62,434 bases of DNA from Herbiconiux oxytropis (GCF_024979315.1 NZ_JANLCK010000015.1:1-62434), one strand, 5' to 3'; counted from the stretch's first letter, positions 1 through 7,825 are shown. Program-made: numbers and translations. The notes: generated from the sequence alone by a model not told the origin.

Positions 1-75
1 GGCCCGCCCGCGCGGCAGGCACGCGCCGCCGGCCCGGCAGGCACGCGCCGCCCGCCCGGCAGGCACCGCCCGACA
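1..75. repeat. GC-rich tandem repeat at the window edge
   Basis: About three imperfect copies of a 22-23 base unit built on CGGCAGGCACGCGCCGCC. No convincing ORF covers it. It lies upstream of the YidC-family gene and may continue outside the window. Confidence 0.6.
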
Positions 76-147
76 GCCGCCCGCACGCCGGCGGACTCCT
101 CTCGCGATCACACGGTCCCCCTCTTCCGTATCGCAAGGAGCAACCCC

Positions 148-975
148 ATGAACATCTACGCCTTCGGCCCCATCGCCGCCCTGCTCGACGCCGCCTCTGC
201 GGTGGTTCGAGCGCTGTCCGACCTCATCGAGCCCTTCGCCGGAGCGAGTGCATCGGCGCTCGCGATCGTGCTCATCACCCTGCTCGTCCGATCCGCCCTC
301 ATCCCCGTCGGCCTCTCCCAGTCACGCGCCGCCCGGATGCGACGGAGACTCGCACCCCGCCTGGCCCTCCTCCGCTCACGCCACGGCTCGAACCCCGAGC
401 GCCTCCAGCGCGAGACCATGGCGCTCTACGCGGAGGAGAACGCCTCGCCGCTGGCAGGCTGCCTACCCCTGCTCATCCAGGCCCCGGTGCTCACGATCAT
501 CTACGGCCTCTTCCTCGTCCCCACCATCAACGGCCACGCCAACCTCCTGCTCGCCGACACCCTCGCGGGAGCTCCGCTCGGCACGAGCTTCGCCTCGGCG
601 CTCGAAACCGCACTGACCGCAATCGCAACCGGCGCCGGCGCCGGCGCCGCGACCGCCGGCGCCGCGACCGCCGGCCTCACTCTGCTCGTCGCCGGCCTGC
701 TGCTCGCGCTCATCGCCGTGGTGGCGCTGCTCTCCCGCCGTCTCACGCTCCGGATCCAGGCAGCGGATGCGACGGGCGTCACCCCCTCCGCCACCACCCC
801 ACCGGCCCTGGCCGCGCTGGCTCCCGGCGGCTCGGCAGCCCGCCTGCTGAGCTGGCTGCCGCTCATCACGGTGATCTTCGCCGCCTTCGTCCCGCTGGCG
901 GCGACCCTCTACCTGCTCGTCACCACCGCCTGGACCCTCGTCGAGCGCACCATCCTCCACCGCGTCATCGTCTGA
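148..975 (+). CDS. yidC: YidC/Oxa1/Alb3-family membrane protein insertase
   Basis: Predicted 275-aa inner-membrane insertase that helps fold membrane proteins. Residues 38-56 form a membrane segment holding an Arg (about R48), matching the groove arginine of YidC. A basic cytosolic loop follows, then the family pattern ending GCLPLLIQAP at about 103-112, and further membrane segments near 170-193 and 236-268. AAGGAG lies 7 bases before the ATG. It is shorter than a housekeeping YidC and does not sit beside rpmH, rnpA or jag, so it is probably a second paralog. A Gly/Ala-rich stretch near 155-172 is encoded by a short tandem repeat. Family assignment is good; substrates are unknown. Confidence 0.85.
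   Translation: MNIYAFGPIAALLDAASAVVRALSDLIEPFAGASASALAIVLITLLVRSALIPVGLSQSRAARMRRRLAPRLALLRSRHGSNPERLQRETMALYAEENASPLAGCLPLLIQAPVLTIIYGLFLVPTINGHANLLLADTLAGAPLGTSFASALETALTAIATGAGAGAATAGAATAGLTLLVAGLLLALIAVVALLSRRLTLRIQAADATGVTPSATTPPALAALAPGGSAARLLSWLPLITVIFAAFVPLAATLYLLVTTAWTLVERTILHRVIV
643..672 (+). repeat. 15-bp tandem repeat inside the yidC paralog
   Basis: Two exact copies of GGCGCCGCGACCGCC encode an Ala/Gly/Thr-rich segment in a loop between membrane segments. It is a likely site of length variation. Confidence 0.7.
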
Positions 976-1001
976 TGCCTCGTCGTCCGATGCCCCGTGG
1001 T

Positions 1002-1814
1002 CTAGCCCGCCGAACCCCCACGGCGCCGGGTGGCCTCCGGTGTCTCCCCGAGCAGCGACACGTACCGCCGCGAGAAGTGCGAGTAGTCCGCGTAGCCGAG
1101 GGCCGCAGCCAGCGCACTCAAGTCGGTGCCGGCCCCGGCGTGCAGCGTCGTGGCCGCCCACTGAATCCGTCGGCACTCGATCAGCCACTTCGGGCTCACG
1201 CCCACGAAGTCCGCCACGAGTCGCTCGAGAGCCCGGATCCCGAGCCCGGAGGCCTCCGCCAGCTGCGACGACCGCAGGATCCCGTCGTCGCCCTCGGCCA
1301 GCGCCCCCACGCGATTCATCAGCCGCCCACGCTCTCCGACCTCTCCGGTGAGCGGCACGAGCCACGCTCGCAGCACCGCGATCAGCCGTCGTCGCCTCGC
1401 CACCGCATCCGTCTCCTCCATGGCCGCCGCGACGTCCCTCACGGGGGCGCCGTCATAGGGCACGCCGAGGCCCAGCAGGTCGCGCGGGTGCGCGCTGCCG
1501 CAGAGCACCGGCCCGGCCGCCGGGCGGAAGAGGACTCCCACGACCCACGAGTCGCCCTGCAGCGACACCACCGAGAGCTTCGGATCGGGGGCCGCGAGCA
1601 TGGCCCCCTCGGGCTGCATCACGACGTTGAAGGCGGGGTAGGTGACCATGCGCTGCTCGCGCGTCTCGCCCTCGGGGACGCTCCACCGCGCCACCCAGAC
1701 GTGCCGCACCAGCTCGGCGAGTCCGGGCGCCGGCCCGAGCTCGAACCGGTCGAACTCCACCCCCTCCTCGCCGGGGTTGAGGTGCCCGCGCGAGGCGGGC
1801 GATCCGTCGGTCAT
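1002..1814 (-). CDS. AraC-family transcriptional regulator
   Basis: A 270-aa regulator. An N-terminal sensory region (about 15-120), resembling the DUF6597-type domain common in this group, is followed by an AraC double helix-turn-helix at about 165-255, with the typical ALGYADYSHFSRRY segment near the end. GGAGGAGG lies 6 bases before the ATG. It is divergent from the VOC gene at 1901 and convergent with the YidC paralog. The ligand is unknown. Control of the neighbouring VOC gene is plausible from the shared 86-base promoter region but not shown. Confidence 0.88.
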   Translation of the reverse strand: MTDGSPASRGHLNPGEEGVEFDRFELGPAPGLAELVRHVWVARWSVPEGETREQRMVTYPAFNVVMQPEGAMLAAPDPKLSVVSLQGDSWVVGVLFRPAAGPVLCGSAHPRDLLGLGVPYDGAPVRDVAAAMEETDAVARRRRLIAVLRAWLVPLTGEVGERGRLMNRVGALAEGDDGILRSSQLAEASGLGIRALERLVADFVGVSPKWLIECRRIQWAATTLHAGAGTDLSALAAALGYADYSHFSRRYVSLLGETPEATRRRGGSAG

Positions 1815-1888
1815 CGTCGTCCTCCTCCGCCTGCTCGGCCTGCCGCCCGGCTGTCGCAGAAGTTCAAGACGCCGACGGCCGCACTGCC

Positions 1889-1894
1889 TAGCCT
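1889..1894 (+). promoter_or_regulatory. -10 element, leaderless start of VOC gene
   Basis: TAGCCT ends 6 bases before the ATG at 1901 and there is no Shine-Dalgarno sequence, so transcription should start at or next to the start codon. Confidence 0.6.
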
Positions 1895-1900
1895 GGCGTC

Positions 1901-2479
1901 ATGACCACCGAAAACGAAGCCCTCGCCGCCGACGGCGAGCACACCACCCACGGCACGCCGCACGGCTCGACCTCGCTCACACCGCACATCGTGGTGACTC
2001 CGGCCGCGGCCGCCCTCGAGTTCTACCGCGACGCGTTCGGCGCCACGCTCGTCGACGTCACGCGCTTCCCGGCCTCCGACTCACCCGAGGCCCCGGATGC
2101 CCCGGCCCCCGACTCACCCGACGCCCCGGATGCCCCGCCCTCCGCCGACCTCATCGCCCACGCCGTCCTCGACCTCGGCACCGGCATGCTCACCCTCAGC
2201 GATCCCCTCCCCGCCTACGGCCTCGTCGCCCTCGATCCGGACGCGGGCCACCCCTACTCCCTCGCGCTCTACGTGCCCGACGTCGATGCGGTCACCGCTC
2301 GAGCCGAGGCGGCCGGTGCCATGGTGCGCGAGCGCCCCGCGACCTTCGTCACGGGTGACCGGTTCTCGTCGCTGCTCGACCCGTTCGGCATCCGCTGGTC
2401 GATCATGACCCGTGTCGAAGACCTCTCACCGGCCGAGAGCGCGCGTCGGGTGGCCGATTGGGCCTCCACACAGAGCTGA
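1901..2479 (+). CDS. VOC-family (glyoxalase/PhnB-like) protein
   Basis: A 192-aa protein with a vicinal-oxygen-chelate fold: a TPHIVVTPAAAALEFYRDAFGA start near residue 27 and a C-terminal DPFGIRWSI strand. Such proteins include dioxygenases, glyoxalases and antibiotic-binding proteins; the reaction here cannot be read. An Asp/Ala/Pro-rich insert at about 60-81 comes from a 33-bp tandem repeat and interrupts the fold between its two halves. It is followed after 20 bases by an alpha/beta hydrolase gene on the same strand. Confidence 0.82.
   Translation: MTTENEALAADGEHTTHGTPHGSTSLTPHIVVTPAAAALEFYRDAFGATLVDVTRFPASDSPEAPDAPAPDSPDAPDAPPSADLIAHAVLDLGTGMLTLSDPLPAYGLVALDPDAGHPYSLALYVPDVDAVTARAEAAGAMVRERPATFVTGDRFSSLLDPFGIRWSIMTRVEDLSPAESARRVADWASTQS
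2078..2143 (+). repeat. 33-bp tandem repeat within the VOC gene
   Basis: Two near-identical 33-base units (2078-2110 and 2111-2143) encode a DSPEAPDAPAP-like repeat. The unit length is a multiple of three, so copy-number change keeps the frame. Confidence 0.75.
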
Positions 2480-2487
2480 CTCCCTGG

Positions 2488-2493
2488 CACAGT
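2488..2493 (+). promoter_or_regulatory. -10-like element, decides hydrolase start
   Basis: CACAGT ends 6 bases before the ATG at 2500, the same spacing as other leaderless starts here. It favours 2500 over an upstream in-frame TTG at 2458 that would overlap the VOC gene. Confidence 0.45.
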
Positions 2494-2499
2494 AGGGAG

Positions 2500-3366
2500 A
2501 TGTCCCGACTCCACGACCTCGTCGAAGGCCTCATCGACCAGCGGGCGCCACTGCTCCATGTCGTGCGCGACACGGGCGAGCCGGCCCCGCACGAGCCGGC
2601 CCCGGATGAGCACGACCGGAGCGGGCAGCCGGCCAAACCCGGCCCCGTCGTCGTCATGATCCACGGCATCGCCTCGTCGTCGAGCACCTTCACCTACGTG
2701 ATGCCGCTGATCGAGCCCACCCACCGCGTGATCGCGATCGACCTCCTGGGCTTCGGATCCTCGCCCCGCCCTGAGCACGCCGAGTACACCCTCGAGGAGC
2801 ACGTCGCGGCGGTCGCCCACACCATCCGCTCCCTGCATCTGCACGAGCCGTTCATCCTCGTCGGTCACTCGCTGGGCTGCCTGATCGCCACGCGGTACGC
2901 GGCCACGCACGGTTCGCACCTCGCCAAGCTCGTCCTCGTGAGTCCGCCCGTCTACCTCTCGCCCTCGGAGATCGGCGATCCGCTCACGCGCCTGAAGATG
3001 ACCGGTTACCTGCAGGCCTACCAGTACCTGCGCGCCAACAAGGAGTTCACCTTGGCCCACGCGGCCCTCGTCTCGAGGCTGCTCCCCATCGAGCACGTGA
3101 TGGAGATCACGGAGGACACCTGGACCCCCTTCGTGAAGTCGCTCGAGCACTGCATCGAGTCCCAGACGGTCGTGAGCGACCTGGCCAGGGTCGACCACCC
3201 GGTCGAGGTCGTCTACGGCCGCTTCGACGAGTTCCTCGTGCCCGAGAACGTCGCCATCATCGGCCGGATGCGCGGCGTCACGACCCACGTCGTCAACGCC
3301 AGCGACCACGTCATCCGCAAGCCCATGGCCCGAGTGGTGGCCAAGGCCATAGACGCCCCCACCTGA
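2500..3366 (+). CDS. alpha/beta-fold hydrolase
   Basis: A 288-aa serine hydrolase. It shows the HGIASSSSTF oxyanion-hole region, the nucleophile elbow GHSLGC (Ser124), an acidic residue in GRFDEFLVP and the catalytic His in NASDHVI near residue 267. There is no signal peptide, so it is probably cytosolic. The family includes esterases, epoxide hydrolases and C-C bond hydrolases; the substrate cannot be read from sequence. Confidence 0.85.
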   Translation: MSRLHDLVEGLIDQRAPLLHVVRDTGEPAPHEPAPDEHDRSGQPAKPGPVVVMIHGIASSSSTFTYVMPLIEPTHRVIAIDLLGFGSSPRPEHAEYTLEEHVAAVAHTIRSLHLHEPFILVGHSLGCLIATRYAATHGSHLAKLVLVSPPVYLSPSEIGDPLTRLKMTGYLQAYQYLRANKEFTLAHAALVSRLLPIEHVMEITEDTWTPFVKSLEHCIESQTVVSDLARVDHPVEVVYGRFDEFLVPENVAIIGRMRGVTTHVVNASDHVIRKPMARVVAKAIDAPT

Positions 3367-3408
3367 CCCCCCTGACCCCCACCGACGAGCTTCCCCCCGC
3401 CCACGGCA

Positions 3409-3520
3409 GGTGGTGGTGCGGGGTGGGCTTTCCGGTCGCGTTGCAGGCCGGGTCTGGCGGGCGTCCGCGAAGCGGATGCGGGAAGCAACGCGACCGGAAA
3501 GTCCACCCCGGACCACCACC
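3409..3520. repeat. Long inverted repeat with conserved 40-nt loop, copy 1
   Basis: Arms 3409-3444 and 3485-3520 pair at 34 of 36 positions around a loop of exactly 40 bases (3445-3484). The loop holds CGGGTCTGGC, a small hairpin TCCGC-GAA-GCGGA and a GGGAA end. It lies between convergent hydrolase genes and could act as a bidirectional terminator. A second copy with largely different arms but a matching loop is at 36406-36527. Confidence 0.85.
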
Positions 3521-3555
3521 ACCCCGAGCCGCGAACGCCCGTCAGGCAGCGCCCC

Positions 3556-4260
3556 CTACCCCACAGCCCCCACGATCGCCCCCGCCAGCTCCGCCGGCCG
3601 GGTGAACTGCGGCCAGTGCCCCGTGGGGATCTCGACCACGTCGACCGACCGGATGCTCCCGATTTCGGCGAACATCGGGTGCCCCGACCCGACGTACTCC
3701 CCCACCTCCTCCTTCGTGAAGGTGGTGGCGATGAGCGTGATCGGCACGTCGAACCGCCCGGTGTCGGAGAGCTGCTGCGGCGAGCGGGCCACGCCCACCG
3801 GCTGCGGCACGGCGATGGAGCGGAACCACTCCCGCTGCTCGTCGGTGAGGTCGAACAGGTCGGTGTCGCCGAACGACGACCAGTCGGGCAGCGGCACGTC
3901 GGAGCCCTCGGCCTCGAGCGACTCGTTGATGGCCATGCCGTGGGCGGTGGGCCAGCTGTCGACGTAGATGCTGCGCGCGACCTTGCCTGGTCGCGCATCC
4001 ACCGCCCCGTGGATGACGGCGCCGCCGCCGGAGTGCCCGACGAGCACGACCTGCCCGCCGTCGGCCGTGAGCTCGTCGACGAGCTCCACGACCTCGGCGA
4101 TGTGCGTCGCGAGGGTGACCCCGCTGCGATCGTCATCGACCGACGACAGGCCCTCGAGCGTGGGGGTGTGCACGGTGAGGCCGGCGGAGCGGAGGCCGGG
4201 GGCCACCTCGCTCCACGACTCGCCGGTGAGCCAGAAACCTGCAATCAGAATGACGTCCAT
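3556..4260 (-). CDS. alpha/beta hydrolase
   Basis: A 234-aa hydrolase of the short esterase-like type often annotated as an alpha/beta hydrolase near salicylate- or pyrethroid-esterases. It shows LIAGFWLTGESW near the N terminus, nucleophile motif GHSGGG (Ser77) and a His in IPTGHWPQF near 217. It lacks an export signal. It is unrelated in detail to the hydrolase at 2500 and faces it across the inverted repeat. The substrate is unknown. Confidence 0.82.
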   Translation of the reverse strand: MDVILIAGFWLTGESWSEVAPGLRSAGLTVHTPTLEGLSSVDDDRSGVTLATHIAEVVELVDELTADGGQVVLVGHSGGGAVIHGAVDARPGKVARSIYVDSWPTAHGMAINESLEAEGSDVPLPDWSSFGDTDLFDLTDEQREWFRSIAVPQPVGVARSPQQLSDTGRFDVPITLIATTFTKEEVGEYVGSGHPMFAEIGSIRSVDVVEIPTGHWPQFTRPAELAGAIVGAVG

Positions 4261-4266
4261 GATCAG

Positions 4267-4272
4267 ACGCTA
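4267..4272 (-). promoter_or_regulatory. -10 element of the 4260 hydrolase gene
   Basis: Minus-strand TAGCGT ends 6 bases before the ATG at 4260. Confidence 0.6.
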
Positions 4273-4295
4273 GCCCCCACCACCGACATCGTCAC

Positions 4296-5186
4296 CTACT
4301 CCCCGGTCAGCCGCTCCAGCAGCTCCCGGTACCGCAGCACCGTCTTCTCCACGATCTCGTGCGGCAGCGTCGGGGGCACGCCCGTCCCGTCCCAGTTGGC
4401 GGAGAGCCAGTCGCGCACGATCTGCTTGTCGAAGCTCGCCGTGCGCTCGCCGGAGTCGTAGGCCGAGGCGTCCCAGTACCGGCTCGAGTCGCTCGTGAGC
4501 ACCTCGTCGGCGAGCGTGATGGCCCCGGTCGCGGCATCGCGCCCGAACTCGAACTTGGTGTCGGCGAGGATGACGCCGCGTGCCTCCGCGATGGCCGAGG
4601 CCCTGGCGTAGACCTCGAGAGACAGGTCGCGCAGCGCCGTGGCATCCTCGAGCCCCACGAGCTCGACGGTCTTCTCGAACGTGATGTTCTCGTCGTGCTC
4701 ACCGAGCGGCGCCTTGTAGGCGGGGGTGTAGATGGGCTCGGGCAGCCGGTCGCCGTCGGCGAGCCCCGAGGGCAGGGGCACGCCGCACACGCTCTGCATG
4801 GCCTGGTACTCCTTCCAGCCGCTGCCGGAGAGGTAACCGCGCACCACGCACTCGATCGGGAACATGTCGAGCGAGCGCACCACCATCGACCTCCCGGCCA
4901 CGGATGCCGGCACCGCGGGCAGCCCGGAGGCGTCGTCGACGAGGTGGTTGGGCACCGGCAGGCGCTCGAACCACCAGCGGCTGAGCGTGGTGAGGAGCTC
5001 GCCCTTGCCGTGGATGCCGGGCTCGAGCACGTGGTCGAACGCGCTCACCCGATCGCTCGCGACCACGAGCAGCGCAGCAGGCGCGGTGCCGGCCTCGGTT
5101 GCCTCCGGCACGTACAGGTCGCGCACCTTCCCGCTGTAGACGTGCTTCCAGCCGTCGAGCGCTGTGGCCGAGCCGAGGCCGCTCAC
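4296..5186 (-). CDS. purC: phosphoribosylaminoimidazole-succinocarboxamide synthase
   Basis: A 296-aa SAICAR synthase: ATP-dependent ligation of CAIR and aspartate in purine synthesis. The N terminus has the family YSGKVRDLY motif, and SDRVSAFD, ECVVRGYLSGSGWKEY and DTKFEFG follow at the expected positions. The start is a GTG at 5186 whose GTGA overlaps the purD stop codon, so the two genes are translationally coupled. Length is normal. Confidence 0.97.
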   Translation of the reverse strand: MSGLGSATALDGWKHVYSGKVRDLYVPEATEAGTAPAALLVVASDRVSAFDHVLEPGIHGKGELLTTLSRWWFERLPVPNHLVDDASGLPAVPASVAGRSMVVRSLDMFPIECVVRGYLSGSGWKEYQAMQSVCGVPLPSGLADGDRLPEPIYTPAYKAPLGEHDENITFEKTVELVGLEDATALRDLSLEVYARASAIAEARGVILADTKFEFGRDAATGAITLADEVLTSDSSRYWDASAYDSGERTASFDKQIVRDWLSANWDGTGVPPTLPHEIVEKTVLRYRELLERLTGE

Positions 5187-6475
5187 GCCGACACCACCTT
5201 CGCGCCGATGTCGCTCCGGTGCTGCGAGCCCTCGAGCCCGATGCCCGCGAGCACCCCGTAGGCCCGGTCGCGCGCGAGCGAGAAGTCGCCCGCCGGTGCG
5301 GTGGCCACCACGTTCAGCACCCGGCCACCCGTGGCCCGGATGACGGCCTCGCCGCCGCTCGTGTCCCGATCCGTCGCCGCGTGCATCACCGAGACGCCCT
5401 CCGCGCCCACGGCAGTCGACAGACCGGTGATCACGCGGCCGGTCACGGGGGATCCGGGGTAGTTCTCGCTCGCGAGCACGACCGTGATGGCGGCGTCGTC
5501 GCTGAAGACGGGCCGAGGCTCGTCGCCGAGCGTTCCCGTCGACGCCGCGAAGAGCAGCTCCGAGAGGGGAGTGCGGAGCCTCGGCAGCACCACCTGGGTC
5601 TCGGGGTCGCCGAAGCGTGCGTTGAACTCGATCACGCGGATGCCGTTCGGGGTGAGGATGAGCCCGCAGTAGAGCAGTCCGATGAAGGGCGTGCCCTCGG
5701 CGGCCAGCTGCCGGATGGTGGGGAGCGCGACCGTCTCGATGACTTCGTCGACGAAGGCCTCCTCGCTGCCGAAGCGCTCGTCGAGCCACGGCAGCGGCGA
5801 GTAGGCGCCCATGCCGCCGGTGTTGGGGCCGAGGTCGCCGTCGAGCAGGCGCTTGTAGTCCTGGGCGGGCGAGAGCGGGGCGACGGAGTGGCCGTCCGAG
5901 ACGAGGAAAAGCGAGACCTCGTCGCCGTCGAGGAACTCCTCGATCAGCACGTCGCCGTGCTCGAGCCAGTGCCGGGCGTGGGCCGTGGCGGCCGCGAGGT
6001 CGTCGGTCACGAGCACGCCTTTGCCTGCGGCGAGGCCGTCGGCCTTCACCACGTAGGGGGCTCCGAGGTCGGCGAGGGCGGCTTCGGCCTCGGCGAGGGT
6101 GCTCGCGGTGCGGGCGCCTCCCGTGGGCACACCGGCGGCGTCCATGATGCGCTTGGCGAAGGCCTTGCTGCCCTCGAGGGCGGCGGCTTCCCGGCTCGGC
6201 CCGAACACGGGGATGCCGCGGGTGCGGAGGGCGTCGGCGACACCGGCCACGAGCGGGGCCTCGGGTCCGATCACCACGAACTGCACGTCGTCGGCGAGCA
6301 CGAACTCGGTGACGGCCGCCGGATCGTTCACGTCGAGGTCGGCCACCACCGGCACGTCGGCCTCGATGCCGGCGTTCCCCGGAGCGGCGAGCACCTCGTG
6401 CGCGTCGCCCTCCCGCAGCAGTGCGGTGATGATGGCGTGCTCGCGCGCACCCGAACCCAGAACGAGAATCTTCAC
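5183..6475 (-). CDS. purD: phosphoribosylamine-glycine ligase (GAR synthetase)
   Basis: A 430-aa ATP-grasp enzyme joining glycine to phosphoribosylamine in purine synthesis. It starts MKILVLGSGAREHA, has GPEAPLVAG near 75 and GPSREAA near 95, and a central ATP-grasp domain with DLGPNTGGMG and IEFNARFGDPE. It is the first gene of a purD-purC operon. The start is GTG with a -10 hexamer 6 bases upstream and no ribosome-binding site. It is divergent from the sterol-carrier gene, with only 51 bases between starts. Confidence 0.97.
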   Translation of the reverse strand: MKILVLGSGAREHAIITALLREGDAHEVLAAPGNAGIEADVPVVADLDVNDPAAVTEFVLADDVQFVVIGPEAPLVAGVADALRTRGIPVFGPSREAAALEGSKAFAKRIMDAAGVPTGGARTASTLAEAEAALADLGAPYVVKADGLAAGKGVLVTDDLAAATAHARHWLEHGDVLIEEFLDGDEVSLFLVSDGHSVAPLSPAQDYKRLLDGDLGPNTGGMGAYSPLPWLDERFGSEEAFVDEVIETVALPTIRQLAAEGTPFIGLLYCGLILTPNGIRVIEFNARFGDPETQVVLPRLRTPLSELLFAASTGTLGDEPRPVFSDDAAITVVLASENYPGSPVTGRVITGLSTAVGAEGVSVMHAATDRDTSGGEAVIRATGGRVLNVVATAPAGDFSLARDRAYGVLAGIGLEGSQHRSDIGAKVVSA

Positions 6476-6481
6476 CCGCCC

Positions 6482-6487
6482 AGCCTA
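6482..6487 (-). promoter_or_regulatory. purD -10 element
   Basis: Minus-strand TAGGCT ends 6 bases before the purD GTG at 6475. Confidence 0.6.
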
Positions 6488-6514
6488 CCGATCCGCTCTC
6501 CCCCGCCCGCCGGG

Positions 6515-6520
6515 TAGCGT
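6515..6520 (+). promoter_or_regulatory. -10 element of sterol-carrier gene
   Basis: TAGCGT ends 6 bases before the ATG at 6527. It lies 27 bases from the divergent purD -10 element, so the two promoters probably interfere. Confidence 0.6.
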
Positions 6521-6526
6521 GGAGGC

Positions 6527-6889
6527 ATGGCGAAGGCGAGGATCGACGCGGCGGCGGGAGCGGCCGCGGTTCAGACGGCGCGAGCCGACTTCGAGGGCGC
6601 GAGCCGCGACATCCGGGCCACCGCGGTGCGCTACCTCCTGCAGGCGCTCGCCGACGGTGCCGAGGGCAATTCGGTGGAGGTGCGCGTGCCGCCGTTCGGT
6701 GCGGTGCAGTGCATCGAGGGCCCCGGGCACACCAGGGGCACACCGCCGAACGTGGTCGAGATGGATGCGCGCACCTGGATCGAGCTCGCCACCGGTCACC
6801 TGAGCTGGGCCGACGGCCGTGCCTCAGCCCGCATCAGCGCCTCGGGCCAGCGGGCCGACCTCTCGGGCCACGTGCCGGTGCGGCTCTGA
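6527..6889 (+). CDS. sterol carrier family protein
   Basis: A 120-aa cytosolic protein of the small actinobacterial sterol-carrier-like group commonly found beside purD in this lineage. The sequence runs from an Ala/Arg-rich helix through RATAVRYLLQALA to the strand-rich region ending ISASGQRADLSGHVPV. SCP2-like folds bind lipids, but no ligand is known for this subgroup. It is a single-domain protein of usual length. Confidence 0.72.
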   Translation: MAKARIDAAAGAAAVQTARADFEGASRDIRATAVRYLLQALADGAEGNSVEVRVPPFGAVQCIEGPGHTRGTPPNVVEMDARTWIELATGHLSWADGRASARISASGQRADLSGHVPVRL

Positions 6890-6894
6890 GCGGA

Positions 6895-6950
6895 GCGCAC
6901 CCGCCATCCAGAACGCGCGCCCGCCATCCAGAACGCGCACCAGGCACCCA
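6895..6950 (+). repeat. 20-bp tandem repeat after the sterol-carrier gene
   Basis: Units GCGCACCCGCCATCCAGAAC (6895-6914) and GCGCGCCCGCCATCCAGAAC (6915-6934), then a degraded third copy. It is intergenic and ends just upstream of the next promoter. Confidence 0.75.
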
Positions 6951-6961
6951 GCCGTGTGAGC

Positions 6962-6967
6962 GACAAT
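6962..6967 (+). promoter_or_regulatory. -10 element of small membrane protein gene
   Basis: GACAAT ends 6 bases before a GTG at 6974, favouring that start over the GTG at 6956. Confidence 0.5.
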
Positions 6968-6973
6968 GGAGGG

Positions 6974-7300
6974 GTGAGTGACCAGCCCGAGACCCGCCCC
7001 GGCAGCGAGACCGTCGACACCGTCTCGGTGCGCCGTGCCCCGCGTTACTACCGCTTCATGGCGGTGGGCCTCGCGGTCGGCGTCATCGTGTCGGTGGTGC
7101 TCACCTTCTCGTTCCCCGAGCAGGACGATTTCACGCGATTCCAGGTGCTCGGCTTCACCGGCCTGTTCATCGTGGCGATCTGTGTGGGACTCGCGGCCGT
7201 CGTGGCGCTCGTCATCGACCGCTTCAGCCGCCGTCGCGCGCGCACGGTCGCCGCGGAGCACGTCGAAGAGCACGAGCCCCAGGCCGATCCAGGATCCTGA
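6974..7300 (+). CDS. small two-span membrane protein, unknown function
   Basis: A 108-aa protein with a polar N terminus, a basic stretch (VRRAPRYYRF), two hydrophobic segments (about residues 28-48 and 61-83) joined by a short acidic loop, and an Arg-rich then acidic tail. I do not recognise a functional family, although similar small proteins sit between the sterol-carrier and DUF3073 genes in related actinobacteria. Both termini are probably cytosolic. The GTG start follows a -10 element directly. Confidence 0.68.
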   Translation: MSDQPETRPGSETVDTVSVRRAPRYYRFMAVGLAVGVIVSVVLTFSFPEQDDFTRFQVLGFTGLFIVAICVGLAAVVALVIDRFSRRRARTVAAEHVEEHEPQADPGS

Positions 7301-7351
7301 ACCCCGCAGGTCCGCACGCTCGCCGAGAACGATCAGCTGCAGCCGTCGTGA

Positions 7352-7368
7352 CAGCAGGAGAGCTGCTG
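7352..7368. terminator. short hairpin between convergent genes
   Basis: CAGCAG-gagag-CTGCTG, a 6-bp stem with a 5-base loop and no U tract, between convergent 7300 and 7370. It is a weak candidate. Confidence 0.3.
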
Positions 7369-7369
7369 C

Positions 7370-7570
7370 CTAGGCGAGCTTCTGCTCGTCCGTCGGCTCG
7401 AACGCGTCGTCCGAATCGTCGTCGTCCTCGATCCACTTCGAGTAGTCCGGCTCGCCCGCCTGGGCCCCGGTGAGTTCGCGCTCGAGCGCCGAATAGTTCG
7501 TGTCGGGGCTGAAGTACTTCAGCTCGCGCGCGACCTTCGTGTGCTTGGCTTTTTGACGGCCACGCCCCAT
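7370..7570 (-). CDS. DUF3073 family protein
   Basis: A 66-aa protein that begins MGRGRQKAKHTKVARELKYFS, the diagnostic start of DUF3073, and ends in a strongly acidic tail (IEDDDDSDD). The basic head and acidic tail suggest an RNA- or ribosome-associated role, but function is not established. I start it at the internal ATG at 7570 rather than 7624, because the family begins at this Met. It is usually found near purine genes and glyS in actinobacteria. Confidence 0.9.
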   Translation of the reverse strand: MGRGRQKAKHTKVARELKYFSPDTNYSALERELTGAQAGEPDYSKWIEDDDDSDDAFEPTDEQKLA

Positions 7571-7650
7571 GCGAGACCCCCTCACGATTCGGCGGGGGCA
7601 GTGCCACCCGGATGAGACGAACAACGACGAAAACTTGCGGTCAGCTTACC

Positions 7651-7688
7651 ATGCAGGCTTCGAGGGACTCCCAGCGAAGCCTGCATGC
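7651..7688 (-). terminator. 13-bp hairpin terminator
   Basis: CATGCAGGCTTCG (7651-7663) pairs perfectly with 7676-7688 around a 12-base loop. It lies just downstream of the 42-aa gene on the minus strand and upstream of the DUF3073 gene. There is no long U tract. Confidence 0.7.
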
Positions 7689-7696
7689 CCGGGAGG

Positions 7697-7825
7697 CTAC
7701 TCCTCGCCCGGGATCTCGCTGTCGGTGTACTCGCCCGACTCGGGCTCCGGCACCTTCACGTCGTCGGCCTCGGTGTCGGTGTACTCGCCGTCGCGCTCGC
7801 CGTCGTGTGCACGCTTCTCGGTCAT
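7697..7825 (-). CDS. 42-aa acidic repeat microprotein
   Basis: A very short gene reading MTEKRAHDGERDGEYTDTEA and ending in DSEIPGEE. It contains two GEYTD(T/S)E repeats about 18 residues apart and is highly acidic after the first ten residues. Support for translation: an ideal AGGAGG 5 bases before the ATG and a perfect 13-bp hairpin 9 bases past the stop. It is probably intrinsically disordered and cytosolic. I recognise no family. It lies downstream of ligD on the same strand but probably has its own promoter in the 118-base gap. Confidence 0.75.
   Translation of the reverse strand: MTEKRAHDGERDGEYTDTEADDVKVPEPESGEYTDSEIPGEE

Noticed and set aside
3423-3605. Small plus-strand ORF over the 3.4 kb inverted repeat
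   Set aside because: It is made of the palindrome and Pro-rich shadow sequence, with no start signals.
5187-6743. Upstream extension of the purC frame across purD
   Set aside because: It is an out-of-frame shadow of purD; purC starts at a GTG that overlaps the purD stop.
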